Assembly: GCF_000802385.1 (NCBI RefSeq)
Contig: NZ_JTDN01000001.1
Span: 1,495,501 to 1,559,500 of the forward strand
Direction: 5' to 3'
DNA: 64,000 bases
Source of the DNA: Croceibacterium mercuriale
GTDB lineage: Bacteria > Pseudomonadota > Alphaproteobacteria > Sphingomonadales > Sphingomonadaceae
Position numbers and translations under genes: made by a program. Shown here piece by piece: positions 53,106 to 63,446 of the stretch (its first letter is position 1; each line of letters begins with the position of its first letter). The notes below the pieces were generated by a model. The model searched no databases. It was not told the DNA's origin and saw only the letters and a list, made by a program, of their open reading frames with translations.

Positions 53106-54902
53106 ATGGTTGAAAATACAACGCGCCCGCTTCGCTCGCGCGCCTGGTTCCACAATTCCGACAATATCGACATGACGGCGCTCTATCTGGAGCGTTACCT
53201 GAACTACGGCCTTTCATTGGACGAGCTGCGCGGCGGCAAGCCGATCATCGGCATCGCCCAGACCGGCAGCGATCTCAGCCCCTGCAACCGGCACCACCTG
53301 GTGCTGGCCGAACGCATCCGCGAAGGCATCCGCGAGGCGGGTGGCATCGCGATGGAATTCCCGGTCCACCCGATCCAGGAAACCGGCAAGCGCCCGACCG
53401 CGGGGCTCGACCGGAACCTGGCCTATCTGGGCTTGGTGGAGTTGCTGTTCGGCTACCCGCTCGACGGCGTCGTGCTGACCACCGGCTGCGACAAGACCAC
53501 ACCGGCCTTGCTGATGGCGGCGGCCACGGTGAACATGCCGGCGATCAGCCTGTCGGTCGGCCCCATGCTGAACGGCAATTACAAAGGCCAGCGCACCGGC
53601 TCCGGCACGATCGTGTGGAAGGCGCGCGAACTGCTGGCCACGGGCGAGATCGACGAGGTCGGCTTCATCAAGCTGGTCGCGTCCTCCGCCCCCTCCACCG
53701 GCTATTGCAACACGATGGGCACGGCCAGCACGATGAACTCGCTGGCGGAAGCGCTCGGCATGTCGCTGCCCGGCTCCGCCGCGATCCCCGCGCCCTACCG
53801 GGACCGGCAGGAAGCTGCCTACCTGACCGGCAAGCGGATCGTGGAGATGGTGGCGGAGGATCTGAAGCCCTCCGACATCATGACCAAGGACGCGTTCCTC
53901 AATGCCATCGCGGTCAATTCCGCGATCGGCGGATCGACCAACGCGCCGATCCATCTGGCGGCGATCGCCCGCCATGTCGGCGTGGAGCTGCCGATCGACG
54001 AATGGCAGCATCATGGCCACAAGATCCCGCTGCTCGTGAACCTGCAGCCGGCCGGTGAGTATCTGGGCGAGGATTACTACCGCGCCGGCGGCGTGCCGGC
54101 CGTGGTGTCCGAACTGATGAAGCAGGGCCTGATCGCGGAAGGTGCGATGACGGTCAACGGACGCACCATGGGCGACAATTGCCGCAACGCGGTGATCGAG
54201 GACGAGGAAGTCATCCGCCCGTTCGAGCGTCCGCTGCTGGCCGATGCCGGCTTCCTGGTGCTGCACGGCAACCTGTTCGATTCCGCGTTGATGAAGACCA
54301 GCGTCATCTCGGCCGAGTTCCGCGAACGCTACCTGTCCGATCCCAATGATCCCGAGGCGTTCGAGGGCCCGGTCGTGGTGTTCGACGGGCCGGAGGATTA
54401 CCATCACCGGATCGACGATCCCGCCACCGGGATCGACGACACCACCATCCTGGTGATGCGTGGCGCGGGGCCGATCGGCTATCCGGGCGCGGCGGAGGTG
54501 GTCAACATGCGGCCACCGGCCGAGCTGATCAAGCAGGGCATCCATGCGCTGCCATGCCTGGGCGACGGACGTCAGTCCGGCACCAGCGGCAGTCCGTCGA
54601 TCCTCAACGCCAGCCCGGAGGCTGCTGCAGGTGGCAACCTGGCGCTGCTGGTGTCGGGTGACCGGGTGCGCATCGACCTGCGCCAGGGCCGGGTCGATCT
54701 GCTGCTGCCGGATGGCGAGCTGGCCGAACGCCGAGCGGCGTTCGATGCGGCGGGTGGCTATGCCTATCCGGGGTCGCAGACGCCGTGGCAGGAAATCCAG
54801 CGGGCTGTGGTCGGCCAGATGGAAACCGGCGCGATCCTGGAAGGGGCAGAGAAGTACCAGCGCGTCGCCCAGGTCCACGGCGTACCGCGCGACAATCACT
54901 GA
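53106..54902 (+). CDS. IlvD/Edd-family L-arabonate dehydratase
   Basis: 598-residue Fe-S dehydratase. Three cysteines fit the cluster: Cys60 (LSPCNRHH), Cys128 (TTGCDKTTP) and Cys201 (TGYCNTMGT). These spacings match the structurally known sugar-acid dehydratase subgroup, which uses a [2Fe-2S] cluster, rather than Ilv[11 protein letters not shown] and [20 protein letters not shown] are further signatures. It would convert L-arabonate to 2-keto-3-deoxy-L-arabonate, linking the lactonase and AraD1 steps. Translation probably follows galM. A hairpin after the stop ends the unit. Confidence 0.91.
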   Translation: MVENTTRPLRSRAWFHNSDNIDMTALYLERYLNYGLSLDELRGGKPIIGIAQTGSDLSPCNRHHLVLAERIREGIREAGGIAMEFPVHPIQETGKRPTAGLDRNLAYLGLVELLFGYPLDGVVLTTGCDKTTPALLMAAATVNMPAISLSVGPMLNGNYKGQRTGSGTIVWKARELLATGEIDEVGFIKLVASSAPSTGYCNTMGTASTMNSLAEALGMSLPGSAAIPAPYRDRQEAAYLTGKRIVEMVAEDLKPSDIMTKDAFLNAIAVNSAIGGSTNAPIHLAAIARHVGVELPIDEWQHHGHKIPLLVNLQPAGEYLGEDYYRAGGVPAVVSELMKQGLIAEGAMTVNGRTMGDNCRNAVIEDEEVIRPFERPLLADAGFLVLHGNLFDSALMKTSVISAEFRERYLSDPNDPEAFEGPVVVFDGPEDYHHRIDDPATGIDDTTILVMRGAGPIGYPGAAEVVNMRPPAELIKQGIHALPCLGDGRQSGTSGSPSILNASPEAAAGGNLALLVSGDRVRIDLRQGRVDLLLPDGELAERRAAFDAAGGYAYPGSQTPWQEIQRAVVGQMETGAILEGAEKYQRVAQVHGVPRDNH

Positions 54903-54924
54903 CCTCGGTCAGCCTGTCCGACCT

Positions 54925-54956
54925 GTCTCGTCGCGAGCCGGTGCTTGCGACGAGAC
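54925..54956 (+). terminator. Hairpin after the arabonate dehydratase gene
   Basis: A ten-base perfect stem (GTCTCGTCGC / GCGACGAGAC) with a 12-base loop begins 23 bases past the stop. The T-run is weak. Confidence 0.55.
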
Positions 54957-55024
54957 GTCGGCCTCGAACTTAATAGTTCGGGTGTAGTGACCGCAAGCGG
55001 ACACGCGTCCGCCTGCACTACAGT

Positions 55025-55204
55025 TTATGCCTGCCCCTGATCGGGAGTGTCGCCCACATCGTCGCCAGATCTGTCGGGCGTGATCCGCGGCGGCTCGGGA
55101 TTGTCGGGCCCGGGCAAGGTTTCCGGCATGTCCTCGGGGACAGGCGTACCGTCCGGCTTGCGGGCGGGATCAGGAGCATAGGGGTCGGGGGGAAGTGTCG
55201 CCAT
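55025..55204 (-). CDS. Small proline- and aspartate-rich hypothetical protein
   Basis: 59-residue protein of unknown function. The text is low in complexity (DPYAPDPARKPDGTPVPEDM, then PGPDNPEPP) and likely disordered, with no hydrophobic core. AGGAG lies nine bases before the ATG at 55204, which supports translation. A longer upstream frame is rejected because it lacks a ribosome site. The gene is isolated between the arabinose locus and the signalling cluster. Small proteins like this are common in sphingomonads, but I cannot assign a family. Confidence 0.5.
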   Translation of the reverse strand: MATLPPDPYAPDPARKPDGTPVPEDMPETLPGPDNPEPPRITPDRSGDDVGDTPDQGQA

Positions 55205-55348
55205 TGGATGTTCTCCTGAAACGGCAGACCAACCGCCTGCTTCGCGCGGAAGTTCCAGGCACCGGGCCCATATCAGTGGAGTGACGGTCGTCTGATGTGC
55301 TCCAAGGCGGTGGCGCACGCCTCACTGCAGCGGATGCCCGGCCGCCGA

Positions 55349-57178
55349 TCAGGCGGCAGCGATCGCTGCCACCGGCTGCTCCGCCCTCTTCAGCACTGCC
55401 AGGACCTGCCGCAGATCGGCCGGCGTGAACGGCTTGGACAGGATCGGACGGTTCCGGAACTCCGCCGGGAACTGGTCCAGACTGTACCCGGTCACAAAGG
55501 CGAACGGGGTGCCGCGTTCTGCCAGCGCTTGGGCCACCGGGATGACCGGCTCCCCGTTCAGGTTGCCGTCCAGCAGCACCGCATCGGGCGCCTCCGCAGC
55601 GATCAGGTCCAGCGCCTGCCGGCATGACGTTGCCGGCCCCAGCGTGATGATTCCCTGATCCTCCAGTTCCAGCGCCAGCTCCATCGCGACCAGCGGCTCG
55701 TCCTCCACGATCAGCACCCGCGACAGGCCAGCGGGCGGAGCGGAACAGGCAGGGACGACCGGCTCCACCACAGCCTGCGGTTCCTCGAACGGAACCGGCG
55801 GGTCGGCCTCCTCCACGGGCAGGGCGATGCGCCAGGTCAACCCTTCCCGGCTCACCTCGACGTCGGCCCGACCGCCGGATGGCCGCAAGCTGCCGGTGAT
55901 CAGTTCGAAACCGAAACCGCGCCGGTCCAGCGCCTCGATGAGCGGACCGCCCTGCTCGCTCCAGCAGAACTGCAGCGTGCCTTGCTCGACCTGCCAGCTG
56001 ACCGCCACCTGTCCGGCAGTACCGGACAAGGCACCATATTTGTGCGCGTTGGTGGCCAGTTCATGCAGCACCAGTGCGAAGCGCAGGGCCAGCTCCGGCG
56101 GCAGATGCACATCCGGACCAGTCAGCCGCAAGCGTTCCTCCGGCACGGTGCCGATGGACAGCTGGTCGGCGATCAGCCGGCGCAGGCTGGCGCTGCTCCA
56201 GGTGGTCGCACTCAGCAGCGCATGGGCGCGCGACATGGATTGCAGACGCCCGGTGAAGTTCTCCTCGAACTGCGGCAAGGACCGGGCGCGCTTCAGGCTG
56301 AGCGAGGCCATGGCCTGCACCGTGGCCAGCGTGTTCTTCACCCGGTGGTTCAGCTCGCCCACCAGCAGGCGCTGCGTCTCCTCCGCGCGGTGGCGTTCTG
56401 TCACGTCCTGCACCTGCAGCATCAGGGTGCGCGCGGGGCCGGCCCTGCCGGACAGGGAGGAGCAGTACCACTCCCCTTCCCGGACTGATCCGTCGGCGCG
56501 AATGAAGCGGTGGCACTGCATTTCGCGCCTGTCGCCCACGGTCAGCAGGTCGGCCGTTTCGGCCAGGAACCCGGCCCGCATCTCGGCCAGCAGGAACGGC
56601 GCGTCGGCGATGCGCGTGCCCAGCATGGCACCGGCTTCGAGCCCGAACAGGCGCACCGCCCCCTCGGCCCAGGTGATGATCCGGCCGTCGGCATCCAGCT
56701 CGATCACAGCCAGCGGGGAATTGTCGCCATGCGCGCGCAGCCGACCCAGCGCCGCACCAAGCTCGTCCCGCTGGCGCGCCAGTTCGCAGCGCTGGCGCGC
56801 CAGTTCCACGAACACCGCCACCTTGCTGCGCAGGATCGTGATGTCGAGCGGCTTCAGCAGGTAATCCACGCCGCCGGCCTCGAACCCCTGGAAGCGGCGC
56901 TGCTCGTCCGTGGCGACCGCGGTCAGGAAGATGATGGGGATCCCGCGGGTACGCTCCGTGCTGCGCATCAGCTCGGCCAGTTCGAACCCGTCCATCTCCG
57001 GCATCTGCACGTCGAGCAGCGCCAGTGCGAAATCACCGTGCAGCAGCAGTTCCAGCGCCGCGATCGCGCCGCGCGCCGGCACCAGCTCCACTCCTGGCAG
57101 GTCCAGCGCGGCCTGCAAGGCGACAAGGTTGGCGTCGACGTCGTCCACCGCCAGGATGCGGATCGGTTCAGCCTGCAT
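55349..57178 (-). CDS. REC-PAS-HWE histidine kinase-REC hybrid protein
   Basis: 609-residue cytoplasmic signalling protein. An N-terminal receiver (LALLDVQMPEMDGFEL holds the phospho-Asp) is followed by a coiled linker, a PAS domain (about 150-270), an HWE-type kinase with GELNHRVKNTLATVQAM as the H box, HELATNAHKYGALS as the N box and the CWSEQGG motif, then a second receiver (DAVLLDGNLNGE). HWE kinases are typical of alphaproteobacteria and often act in light or general stress signalling. Its ATG lies 11 bases inside the CheR gene, so the two are translated together. Confidence 0.93.
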   Translation of the reverse strand: MQAEPIRILAVDDVDANLVALQAALDLPGVELVPARGAIAALELLLHGDFALALLDVQMPEMDGFELAELMRSTERTRGIPIIFLTAVATDEQRRFQGFEAGGVDYLLKPLDITILRSKVAVFVELARQRCELARQRDELGAALGRLRAHGDNSPLAVIELDADGRIITWAEGAVRLFGLEAGAMLGTRIADAPFLLAEMRAGFLAETADLLTVGDRREMQCHRFIRADGSVREGEWYCSSLSGRAGPARTLMLQVQDVTERHRAEETQRLLVGELNHRVKNTLATVQAMASLSLKRARSLPQFEENFTGRLQSMSRAHALLSATTWSSASLRRLIADQLSIGTVPEERLRLTGPDVHLPPELALRFALVLHELATNAHKYGALSGTAGQVAVSWQVEQGTLQFCWSEQGGPLIEALDRRGFGFELITGSLRPSGGRADVEVSREGLTWRIALPVEEADPPVPFEEPQAVVEPVVPACSAPPAGLSRVLIVEDEPLVAMELALELEDQGIITLGPATSCRQALDLIAAEAPDAVLLDGNLNGEPVIPVAQALAERGTPFAFVTGYSLDQFPAEFRNRPILSKPFTPADLRQVLAVLKRAEQPVAAIAAA

Positions 57179-58040
57179 GGGTCATGGTCCTGTTCGGCAC
57201 GCTCTCGGGGCTGAGCGCGGTGCGGCGATAGATCTTGTCGGTGGTGGCGAAGTCGCTGAACAGCGGGGCCCGCGCCGAGAGGTGGATCGTCTCCTTGGCG
57301 CCCAGGCCCAGGAACCCGCCATGCGGCAGGGATCGGGCAAACAGGTCAAGGGCGCGATCCTGCAGCGGTCGGTCGAAATAGATCAGCACGTTGCGGCTCG
57401 ACACCAGCTGCACCTCCGAAAACACCTCGTCACTGGCCAGGTTGTGGTCGGCGAAGACGGCGCGGCGGCGCAGGGTGGGATCGAACCGCGCGGCGCCGAA
57501 GCCGGCCGTGTAGTATTCGGACAGCGATCCCTTGCCGCCTGCCGCCTGGTAATTGGCGGAAAAGCCGGCGATCCGGTCATCGGGGAAGATGCCCGCCTCT
57601 GCCCGGTCCAGCGCCGCGCGGTTGATGTCGGTGCAATAGAACAGCGTGCGATCCTCCAGCCCCTCCTCCCGGAACAGGATGGCGAGGGAGTAGAACTCCT
57701 CTCCGTTGGCGACCCCGGCGATCCACACCTTCAGCGATGGCCAGGTGCGCAGATGCGGTACCACGTCCCGCCGGAGCGTCGCGAAGTAGGAGGGGTCGCG
57801 GAACATCTCGCTGACCTGGATCGTCAGAAACGACAGCAGCACGTTCAACGCGGCCGGGTCGTGCAGCACCACATGCTGCAGCTGCGACAGGCTCGACAGG
57901 CCGAAATGCGCGCACGCCCGGACCAGCCGACGTTCCAGCGAGGCGCGGGCGTACGAACGGAAATCATACTGGTAGTGTCGCCAGATCGCCTCCACCAGCA
58001 GGTCGGTCTCGATCGCCCGCACAGCTGCATCGTCCACCAT
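57168..58040 (-). CDS. CheR-type protein-glutamate methyltransferase
   Basis: 290-residue SAM-dependent methyltransferase. The N-terminal CheR helical domain (YDFRSYARASLERRL) precedes the catalytic domain, whose SAM loop reads WIAGVANGEEFYSLAI, a variation on the usual AGCSTGEE. LVSSRNVLIYFDRPLQDRAL is the diagnostic late motif. No chemoreceptor or CheB gene is near; in this setting it may modify a partner of the flanking kinases rather than a chemotaxis receptor. The ATG at 58040 shares a base with the hybrid kinase stop. A start five codons earlier is also possible. Confidence 0.9.
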   Translation of the reverse strand: MVDDAAVRAIETDLLVEAIWRHYQYDFRSYARASLERRLVRACAHFGLSSLSQLQHVVLHDPAALNVLLSFLTIQVSEMFRDPSYFATLRRDVVPHLRTWPSLKVWIAGVANGEEFYSLAILFREEGLEDRTLFYCTDINRAALDRAEAGIFPDDRIAGFSANYQAAGGKGSLSEYYTAGFGAARFDPTLRRRAVFADHNLASDEVFSEVQLVSSRNVLIYFDRPLQDRALDLFARSLPHGGFLGLGAKETIHLSARAPLFSDFATTDKIYRRTALSPESVPNRTMTHAG

Positions 58041-61000
58041 CAGCGCGGCATCCACACGCGCACCAGGCTCAGCAGCTTGTCCACGTCCAGCGGCTTGGCG
58101 AGGTAGTCGTTAGCGCCGGCATCCAGGCACTCCTGCTGGTCGCGCTCCATCGCCTTGGCCGTCAGCGCGATGATCGGCAGGTTCTGCCACTGGGGTTGTG
58201 CCCGCAGGTGGCGCATGGCGGTAAGCCCGTCCATCTCGGGCATCATGATGTCCATCAGCACCAGATCCACCGGCACGCCGCCGTCGGCGCGGCTGCCATC
58301 CAGCACCTCGATCGCCTCGCGCCCGTTGCGTGCCACCCGCAGGCGGACGCCATGCGGCTCCAGGATGCCGGTCAGGGCGTAGATGTTGCGGACATCGTCC
58401 TCCACCACCAGCACCTGCCGCCCGTCAAGCATGGCGTCGCGGCGCATGGCGCGTTCCAGCATCTGCTGGTGCTCGCTGGGCAGGTCTGCCACCACCTGGT
58501 GCAGGAACAGCGTCACCTCGTCCAGCAGCCGCTCGGGCGACTTCACGCCCTTGACGATGATCGACTTGGAGTAGCGCCGCAGCGCCAGCTCCTCCTCCGA
58601 CGACAAGTCGCGGCCTGTATAGACGATCACCGGCGGGAAGCTGAACGCCTCGTCATTGCTCAGCCGCTCCAGCAGCTGCAGTCCGGGCATGTCGGGCAGG
58701 TTCAGGTCCATCACCATGCAATCGAAGGTCTGCGTGGCGACCAGTTCCAGGCACGCGGCGGCGTCATGGGCTTCCACCGTCTCCACGTCTCGCGATGCCA
58801 GCAGGTGGCGGATGCTGGTCGCCTGCGTGGCATCGTCCTCCACCACCAGCACGCGGCGCAGGCGTTGCTCCATGCGCGCTTCCAGCCCCTCCAGCATGCC
58901 GATCAGCGCATCGCGGCTGACCGGCTTGAACAGGTAACCCACCGCCCCGCTGGCCAGCGCGGCCTGCATGTCGTCGTCGACCGACACCACATGCACCGGG
59001 ATGTGCCGGGTGCGCACGTCGCGCTTGATCCGGTCCAGCACCGACAGGCCGGTATGGTCGGGCAGGTTCATGTCGAGGATCACCGCATGCGGCAGGTATT
59101 GCCGCGCCAGCAACGTGCCCTCGTCCGCCGTCCCGGCGATCAGGCACTGGAATCCCAGCTCGTGCACCAAGTCGCGCAGGATGCGGGCAAAGACCGGATC
59201 GTCCTCCACCACCAGGATCAGGCGCTTGTCGCCCGCCAGTACCGCGCGATCGTCCGGCACCAGCACGGGCGCCGGCACGTCATGGGCCTGAGCGGGCTGC
59301 GGCAGGATGCGCTGGGCCATGCGACTGGCGGTCGGCCGCGCCGGCTCCGGCATGGTGGCCAGGTCGATCCGTTCGGGCAGTTCCAGCGTAAAGGCGCTGC
59401 CCTGCCCCGGGGTGCTGTCCAGCAGGATCTCGCCCCCCAGCAACCGGGCCAGTTCGCGGCTGATCGACAGGCCCAGCCCGGTCCCGCCATAGCGGCGGCT
59501 GATGCTGCCATCGGCCTGCCGGAACGCCTCGAAGATGGCGTCGTGCTGGTCGGGCTCGATACCCGGCCCGCTATCGCGCACGACCAGTGCCACGCGCCCG
59601 GCGGAGCGGCCCTCGCGGACCTCCAGCGTGACCGAGCCGCTATCGGTGAACTTGATGGCGTTGGACAGGAAGTTGCGCAGGATCTGCTCCAACCGCTGCG
59701 GGTCGGTCTCCAGCTGCCGCGGCGCACCGTCCTCGATCACAGCCTCGAACCGCAGCCCCTTGTCCGCCGCCGCCACGCCGAACACGCCGCGTAGCTTGTC
59801 CAGCGTGCCGGCCAGATCGACGACCCGCAGCTGCAGGTCGACCTTCCCGGCCTCGATCTTGGAGATGTCGAGGATGTCGTTGATCAGCACCAGCAGGTCG
59901 TTGCCCGATCCCTCGATGGTCTCGGCAAAGCGGACCTGTTCCGCGGTCAGGTTGCCGGCGCGATTGTCCGCCAGCAGCCGCGCCATGATCAGCAGCGAGT
60001 TCAGTGGCGTACGCAGCTCGTGGCTCATGTTCGCCAGGAACTCGCTCTTGTACCGGCTCGCTTGCGCCAGTTCGGCGGCCTGGTTCTGCAAGGAGGCCTG
60101 CGCCCGCGTCAGCTCGTCGCGCTGCGCCTCCAGCGACTGGGTCTGCTCCTCCAGCTGTGCGTTGCTGCGCTCCAGCTCTGCCTGCTGGTCCTCCAGCTGC
60201 GCCTGCGATGCCATCAGCTGACGACTTTGCGCGTCCAGTTCCTCGTTGGTGGCACGCAGTTCCTCGCCCTGCGCCTGCAACTCGGTTGCCTGCGCCTGCG
60301 TCTCGGCCAGCAGATCCTGCAGCCGCGCACGATACAGTGCGGAGCGGAAGGCAATGGCCAGCTGGTCGGACACCATGTCCAGGAACGGCAGCGCGTCCGT
60401 TTGGTGATCGTGCCGGTCGAACACGCCCAGCTCCACCACGCCGTTGACCATCCCGTCCACGGCGCTGACGCCCACCAGCAGGCTGCGCGGGCTCGCCTGG
60501 CCCAGCGCGGTGCCGAAGGTCAGATAGCCGGCAGGCACCGGCGTGACGATGTGGCTGCGACAATCGCGGACAGCCTCGGCCAGCAGCCCGTCCCCGGCGT
60601 GCAATTCGTCCGGCACGGGCGCGGTCGCGGGCACGCCGAAGGTCGCCTGCCGCCGGAACCGGTCGCCATTGCGCAGGTATATGGCCCCCACGCCGGCCCC
60701 CAGCCGGTCCACCAGGAACCGCAGCGCCGCCGCTGCGGTCTCGCCCGGGGTCAGCTCTCCGGCAAGCACGCTCGCCAGCCCGGCCTCCCCGTCGCGCAGC
60801 CATTGCTGGCGCCGGTTCTGCGTGCGGTAGCCGATGAACAGGAAGCCGATGGCCGCCAGCAGCAGGTTGATGAAGCTCGCCAGTCCGCGGTTCACCAGTG
60901 CGACGCCGGTGTCGATACCCTCCGGCGCGAAGGCGAAGCCGATCGCCATCAGCACCGTCGCGGTGGCCGCAACGATCACCGGCAGGATGCGATGCATGGT

Positions 61001-61150
61001 CAGGTAGGTCAGGACGGTCGGCAGAAGATAGATGACCCACACCGCCGTACCCAGCGGGAAGGTCAGGTCGGCCAGGAACGTGCCACCCAACAGCACCAAC
61101 AGGCCGGCATAGGACAGCAGCCGGCCGTCAAACCCTTGTCGTGACGGCAT
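58040..61150 (-). CDS. Membrane hybrid histidine kinase with GAF and three receiver domains
   Basis: 1036-residue sensor kinase. A four-helix membrane region at the N-terminus is followed by a GAF-like domain (about 145-275), a long coiled coil (about 280-365, rich in Gln, Glu and Leu), HisKA with [17 protein letters not shown], and HATPase with [16 protein letters not shown] and [10 protein letters not shown]. Three receivers follow, with phospho-Asp in [26 protein letters not shown] and [14 protein letters not shown]. It heads the kinase-CheR-kinase unit. The start at 61150 (MPSRQGFD) is the best guess; an ATG 20 codons upstream remains possible. Confidence 0.92.
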   Translation of the reverse strand: MPSRQGFDGRLLSYAGLLVLLGGTFLADLTFPLGTAVWVIYLLPTVLTYLTMHRILPVIVAATATVLMAIGFAFAPEGIDTGVALVNRGLASFINLLLAAIGFLFIGYRTQNRRQQWLRDGEAGLASVLAGELTPGETAAAALRFLVDRLGAGVGAIYLRNGDRFRRQATFGVPATAPVPDELHAGDGLLAEAVRDCRSHIVTPVPAGYLTFGTALGQASPRSLLVGVSAVDGMVNGVVELGVFDRHDHQTDALPFLDMVSDQLAIAFRSALYRARLQDLLAETQAQATELQAQGEELRATNEELDAQSRQLMASQAQLEDQQAELERSNAQLEEQTQSLEAQRDELTRAQASLQNQAAELAQASRYKSEFLANMSHELRTPLNSLLIMARLLADNRAGNLTAEQVRFAETIEGSGNDLLVLINDILDISKIEAGKVDLQLRVVDLAGTLDKLRGVFGVAAADKGLRFEAVIEDGAPRQLETDPQRLEQILRNFLSNAIKFTDSGSVTLEVREGRSAGRVALVVRDSGPGIEPDQHDAIFEAFRQADGSISRRYGGTGLGLSISRELARLLGGEILLDSTPGQGSAFTLELPERIDLATMPEPARPTASRMAQRILPQPAQAHDVPAPVLVPDDRAVLAGDKRLILVVEDDPVFARILRDLVHELGFQCLIAGTADEGTLLARQYLPHAVILDMNLPDHTGLSVLDRIKRDVRTRHIPVHVVSVDDDMQAALASGAVGYLFKPVSRDALIGMLEGLEARMEQRLRRVLVVEDDATQATSIRHLLASRDVETVEAHDAAACLELVATQTFDCMVMDLNLPDMPGLQLLERLSNDEAFSFPPVIVYTGRDLSSEEELALRRYSKSIIVKGVKSPERLLDEVTLFLHQVVADLPSEHQQMLERAMRRDAMLDGRQVLVVEDDVRNIYALTGILEPHGVRLRVARNGREAIEVLDGSRADGGVPVDLVLMDIMMPEMDGLTAMRHLRAQPQWQNLPIIALTAKAMERDQQECLDAGANDYLAKPLDVDKLLSLVRVWMPR

Positions 61151-61215
61151 TATCAACTCGGCAAGCGGGACTCCGGGCACCACGTCGCGCCCCCGTCCTG
61201 CTCGCGACATGCCTG

Positions 61216-63357
61216 CTATTCGGCCCAAAACGCCGAAGTGCCAGTCCGGTTCCCGTCAATCTTCCGGCGACGTCGCTTGGTCTGCCGGCGCCAGCGATGC
61301 AGGATCGGCTCGGTATAGCCGGAAGGTTGCGTCGCCCCGTCGAACACGAGTTCGCACGCGGCCTGGAAGGCAGGATGCGTCCGCCATGCCGGCGCCATCG
61401 GCCGATATGCCGCATCGGCCGCATTCTGCCGGTCCACCCGCACGGCCATCCGGCGCAAGGTGTCCAGCACCTCCTCGCGCGTGACCACGCCATGCAGCAG
61501 CCAGTTGGCGATGTGCTGGCTGGAGATGCGCAGGGTCGCGCGATCCTCCATCAGGCCGACATCGGCGATGTCCGGCACCTTGGAACAGCCGATCCCGGCA
61601 TCGATCCACCGCACCACATAGCCCAGCAGGCTCTGGCAGTTGTTCTCCAGCTCCTCTGCGATCTCCGCCCGCGACCAGCCACCATCGGCCAGAGGCGGGG
61701 TCAGCAGCGCTTCCCTCCCGGGCGCCTCAGCCAGCGTGCGCTGTATCGCGAATACATCGGCCTCATGGTAGTGCAGCGCGTGGAGGACCGCGGCGGTGGG
61801 TGACGGCACCCATGCCGTGGTCGCCCCGGCGGCCAGGTGCGCGCCCTTCTCCGCCAGCATGGCCGCCATCCGGTCGGGCGCGGCCCACATGCCCTTGCCG
61901 ATCTGCGCCCGCCCGCCAAGGCCACAGGCGAGACCTGCCGCGACATTGCGCCGCTCGTACGCGTCCAGCCAGCGGGCCTGCTTCATCGCGGCCTTGCGCA
62001 CCACCGGGCCGGCCTGCATCGCCGTGTGGATCTCGTCCCCGGTACGATCCAGGAAGCCGGTGTTGATGAACACGATCCGCTGGCGCAGCGCATGGATGCA
62101 GGCGGCCAGGTTCGCGCTGGTCCGCCGCTCCTCGTCCATCAGGCCCAGCCTGACCGTATGACGCGGCAGCTCGAGCAGGTCCTCCACGGCATCCATCATC
62201 TCGTCCACGAAGGCGCACTCGTCAGGCCCGTGCAGCTTGGGCTTAACGATGTAGATCGCGCCGACGGCACTGTTGCGCCATCGGGTGAGGCCACGCACGT
62301 CCAGCGCACCGATCGCTGCGGTGACGACTGCATCCAGCAGCCCTTCCGGGATCTCGCTGCCATCGGACAGCAGCACGGCGTCGCTGGTCATCAGCAGGCC
62401 GACATTGCGCACGAACAGCAGGCTGCGACCGCCCAGGGCACCGGGATGGCCGTCGGGGCCGGTGCAGGTCAGGTCTCCTTCCAGCTGGCGGATCTGCCGA
62501 TCGCCGCCCTTGTCGAACCGCGCGATCAGATCGCCGCGGATCACGCCCAGCCAGTTGCGGTAGGCCGCCAGCTTGTCCGCCGCATCCACCGCCGCCACCG
62601 AATCTTCCAGGTCGACGATGGTGGTCAGCGCGGCTTCCAGCCGGATATCGGCGATGCCTGCCCTGTCGTCCTGCCCGATGGGGTGCGCACGATCGATCAC
62701 CAGCTCGATATGCAGACCATTGTTGCGGAACAGCAGGCCGTGCTGCGTCGTGCCGCAGGCCTGCCCCGGGTCGGCCAGCCGGATCGCATCGGCATCGGGC
62801 AGGTCGGCCCAGCTGCCCGCGCGCAGCGGCAGGGTCCGGTCCAGGAAGGCGCGCCCGGCTGCAATCACCCGGGCACCGCGTTGCCGATCGTAGGTATCGC
62901 CCACCGGCAGGTCGCCCAGCGCATCCGTGCCGTACCAGGCATCGTACAGACTGCCCCACCGCGCATTCGCGGCGTTGAGCAGGTAGCGCGCATTCAGCAC
63001 CGGCACGACCAGCTGCGGCGCGGCGGTGGCGGCGACTTCCGGATCGGCGGGATGGTCCGCGATGGTGAACGGCGCGGGCTCGGGCAGCAGGTAGCCGATG
63101 GTGTGCAGGAAGGCGCTGCAGGCGGCCGGATCATGGTCCTGTCCACGCCGTTCCCGGTGCCAGCCATCGATCTGCTGCTGCATCCGCTCACGAACGGCCA
63201 GCAGCTCGCGGTTGCGCGGGGTGAAACGCGCGACCAGCCCGGCAAGGCCGCGCCAGAAGGCACCGGTGTCGAGCCCCAGCGGCCCAAGCACCTCCGTGTC
63301 CAGGAACGCAGCCATGGCACTGTCGACCCGCAGCCCGGCGATCTCCACCCGTGCCAT
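61216..63357 (-). CDS. glcB: Malate synthase G
   Basis: 713-residue cytoplasmic enzyme condensing glyoxylate with acetyl-CoA, the normal length for isoform G. The acetyl-CoA/active-site segment KVPDIADVGLMEDRATLRIS contains the catalytic Asp, and IVDLEDSVAAVDA holds the metal ligands. GKGMWAAPDRMAAML is also typical. It begins 90 bases from the divergent peptidase gene. No isocitrate lyase gene is in the window, so it may serve glycolate use or a glyoxylate shunt encoded elsewhere. The C-terminus ends with a short basic run. Confidence 0.96.
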   Translation of the reverse strand: MARVEIAGLRVDSAMAAFLDTEVLGPLGLDTGAFWRGLAGLVARFTPRNRELLAVRERMQQQIDGWHRERRGQDHDPAACSAFLHTIGYLLPEPAPFTIADHPADPEVAATAAPQLVVPVLNARYLLNAANARWGSLYDAWYGTDALGDLPVGDTYDRQRGARVIAAGRAFLDRTLPLRAGSWADLPDADAIRLADPGQACGTTQHGLLFRNNGLHIELVIDRAHPIGQDDRAGIADIRLEAALTTIVDLEDSVAAVDAADKLAAYRNWLGVIRGDLIARFDKGGDRQIRQLEGDLTCTGPDGHPGALGGRSLLFVRNVGLLMTSDAVLLSDGSEIPEGLLDAVVTAAIGALDVRGLTRWRNSAVGAIYIVKPKLHGPDECAFVDEMMDAVEDLLELPRHTVRLGLMDEERRTSANLAACIHALRQRIVFINTGFLDRTGDEIHTAMQAGPVVRKAAMKQARWLDAYERRNVAAGLACGLGGRAQIGKGMWAAPDRMAAMLAEKGAHLAAGATTAWVPSPTAAVLHALHYHEADVFAIQRTLAEAPGREALLTPPLADGGWSRAEIAEELENNCQSLLGYVVRWIDAGIGCSKVPDIADVGLMEDRATLRISSQHIANWLLHGVVTREEVLDTLRRMAVRVDRQNAADAAYRPMAPAWRTHPAFQAACELVFDGATQPSGYTEPILHRWRRQTKRRRRKIDGNRTGTSAFWAE

Positions 63358-63446
63358 CCATCCGCTCCCGCTTGTTGTCCTGCCGCTGTCCTACGCCTGG
63401 CGGGTGGACTTTGAAAGCTGGCCCACAAGCGGCTACAGCCTGTCCG

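Noticed and set aside
58040-61228. A longer kinase start at 61228
   Set aside because: The first 26 residues would be Arg/Gly-rich and overlap the end of the malate synthase gene. A start at 61150 leads directly into the membrane region. It is not fully excluded.
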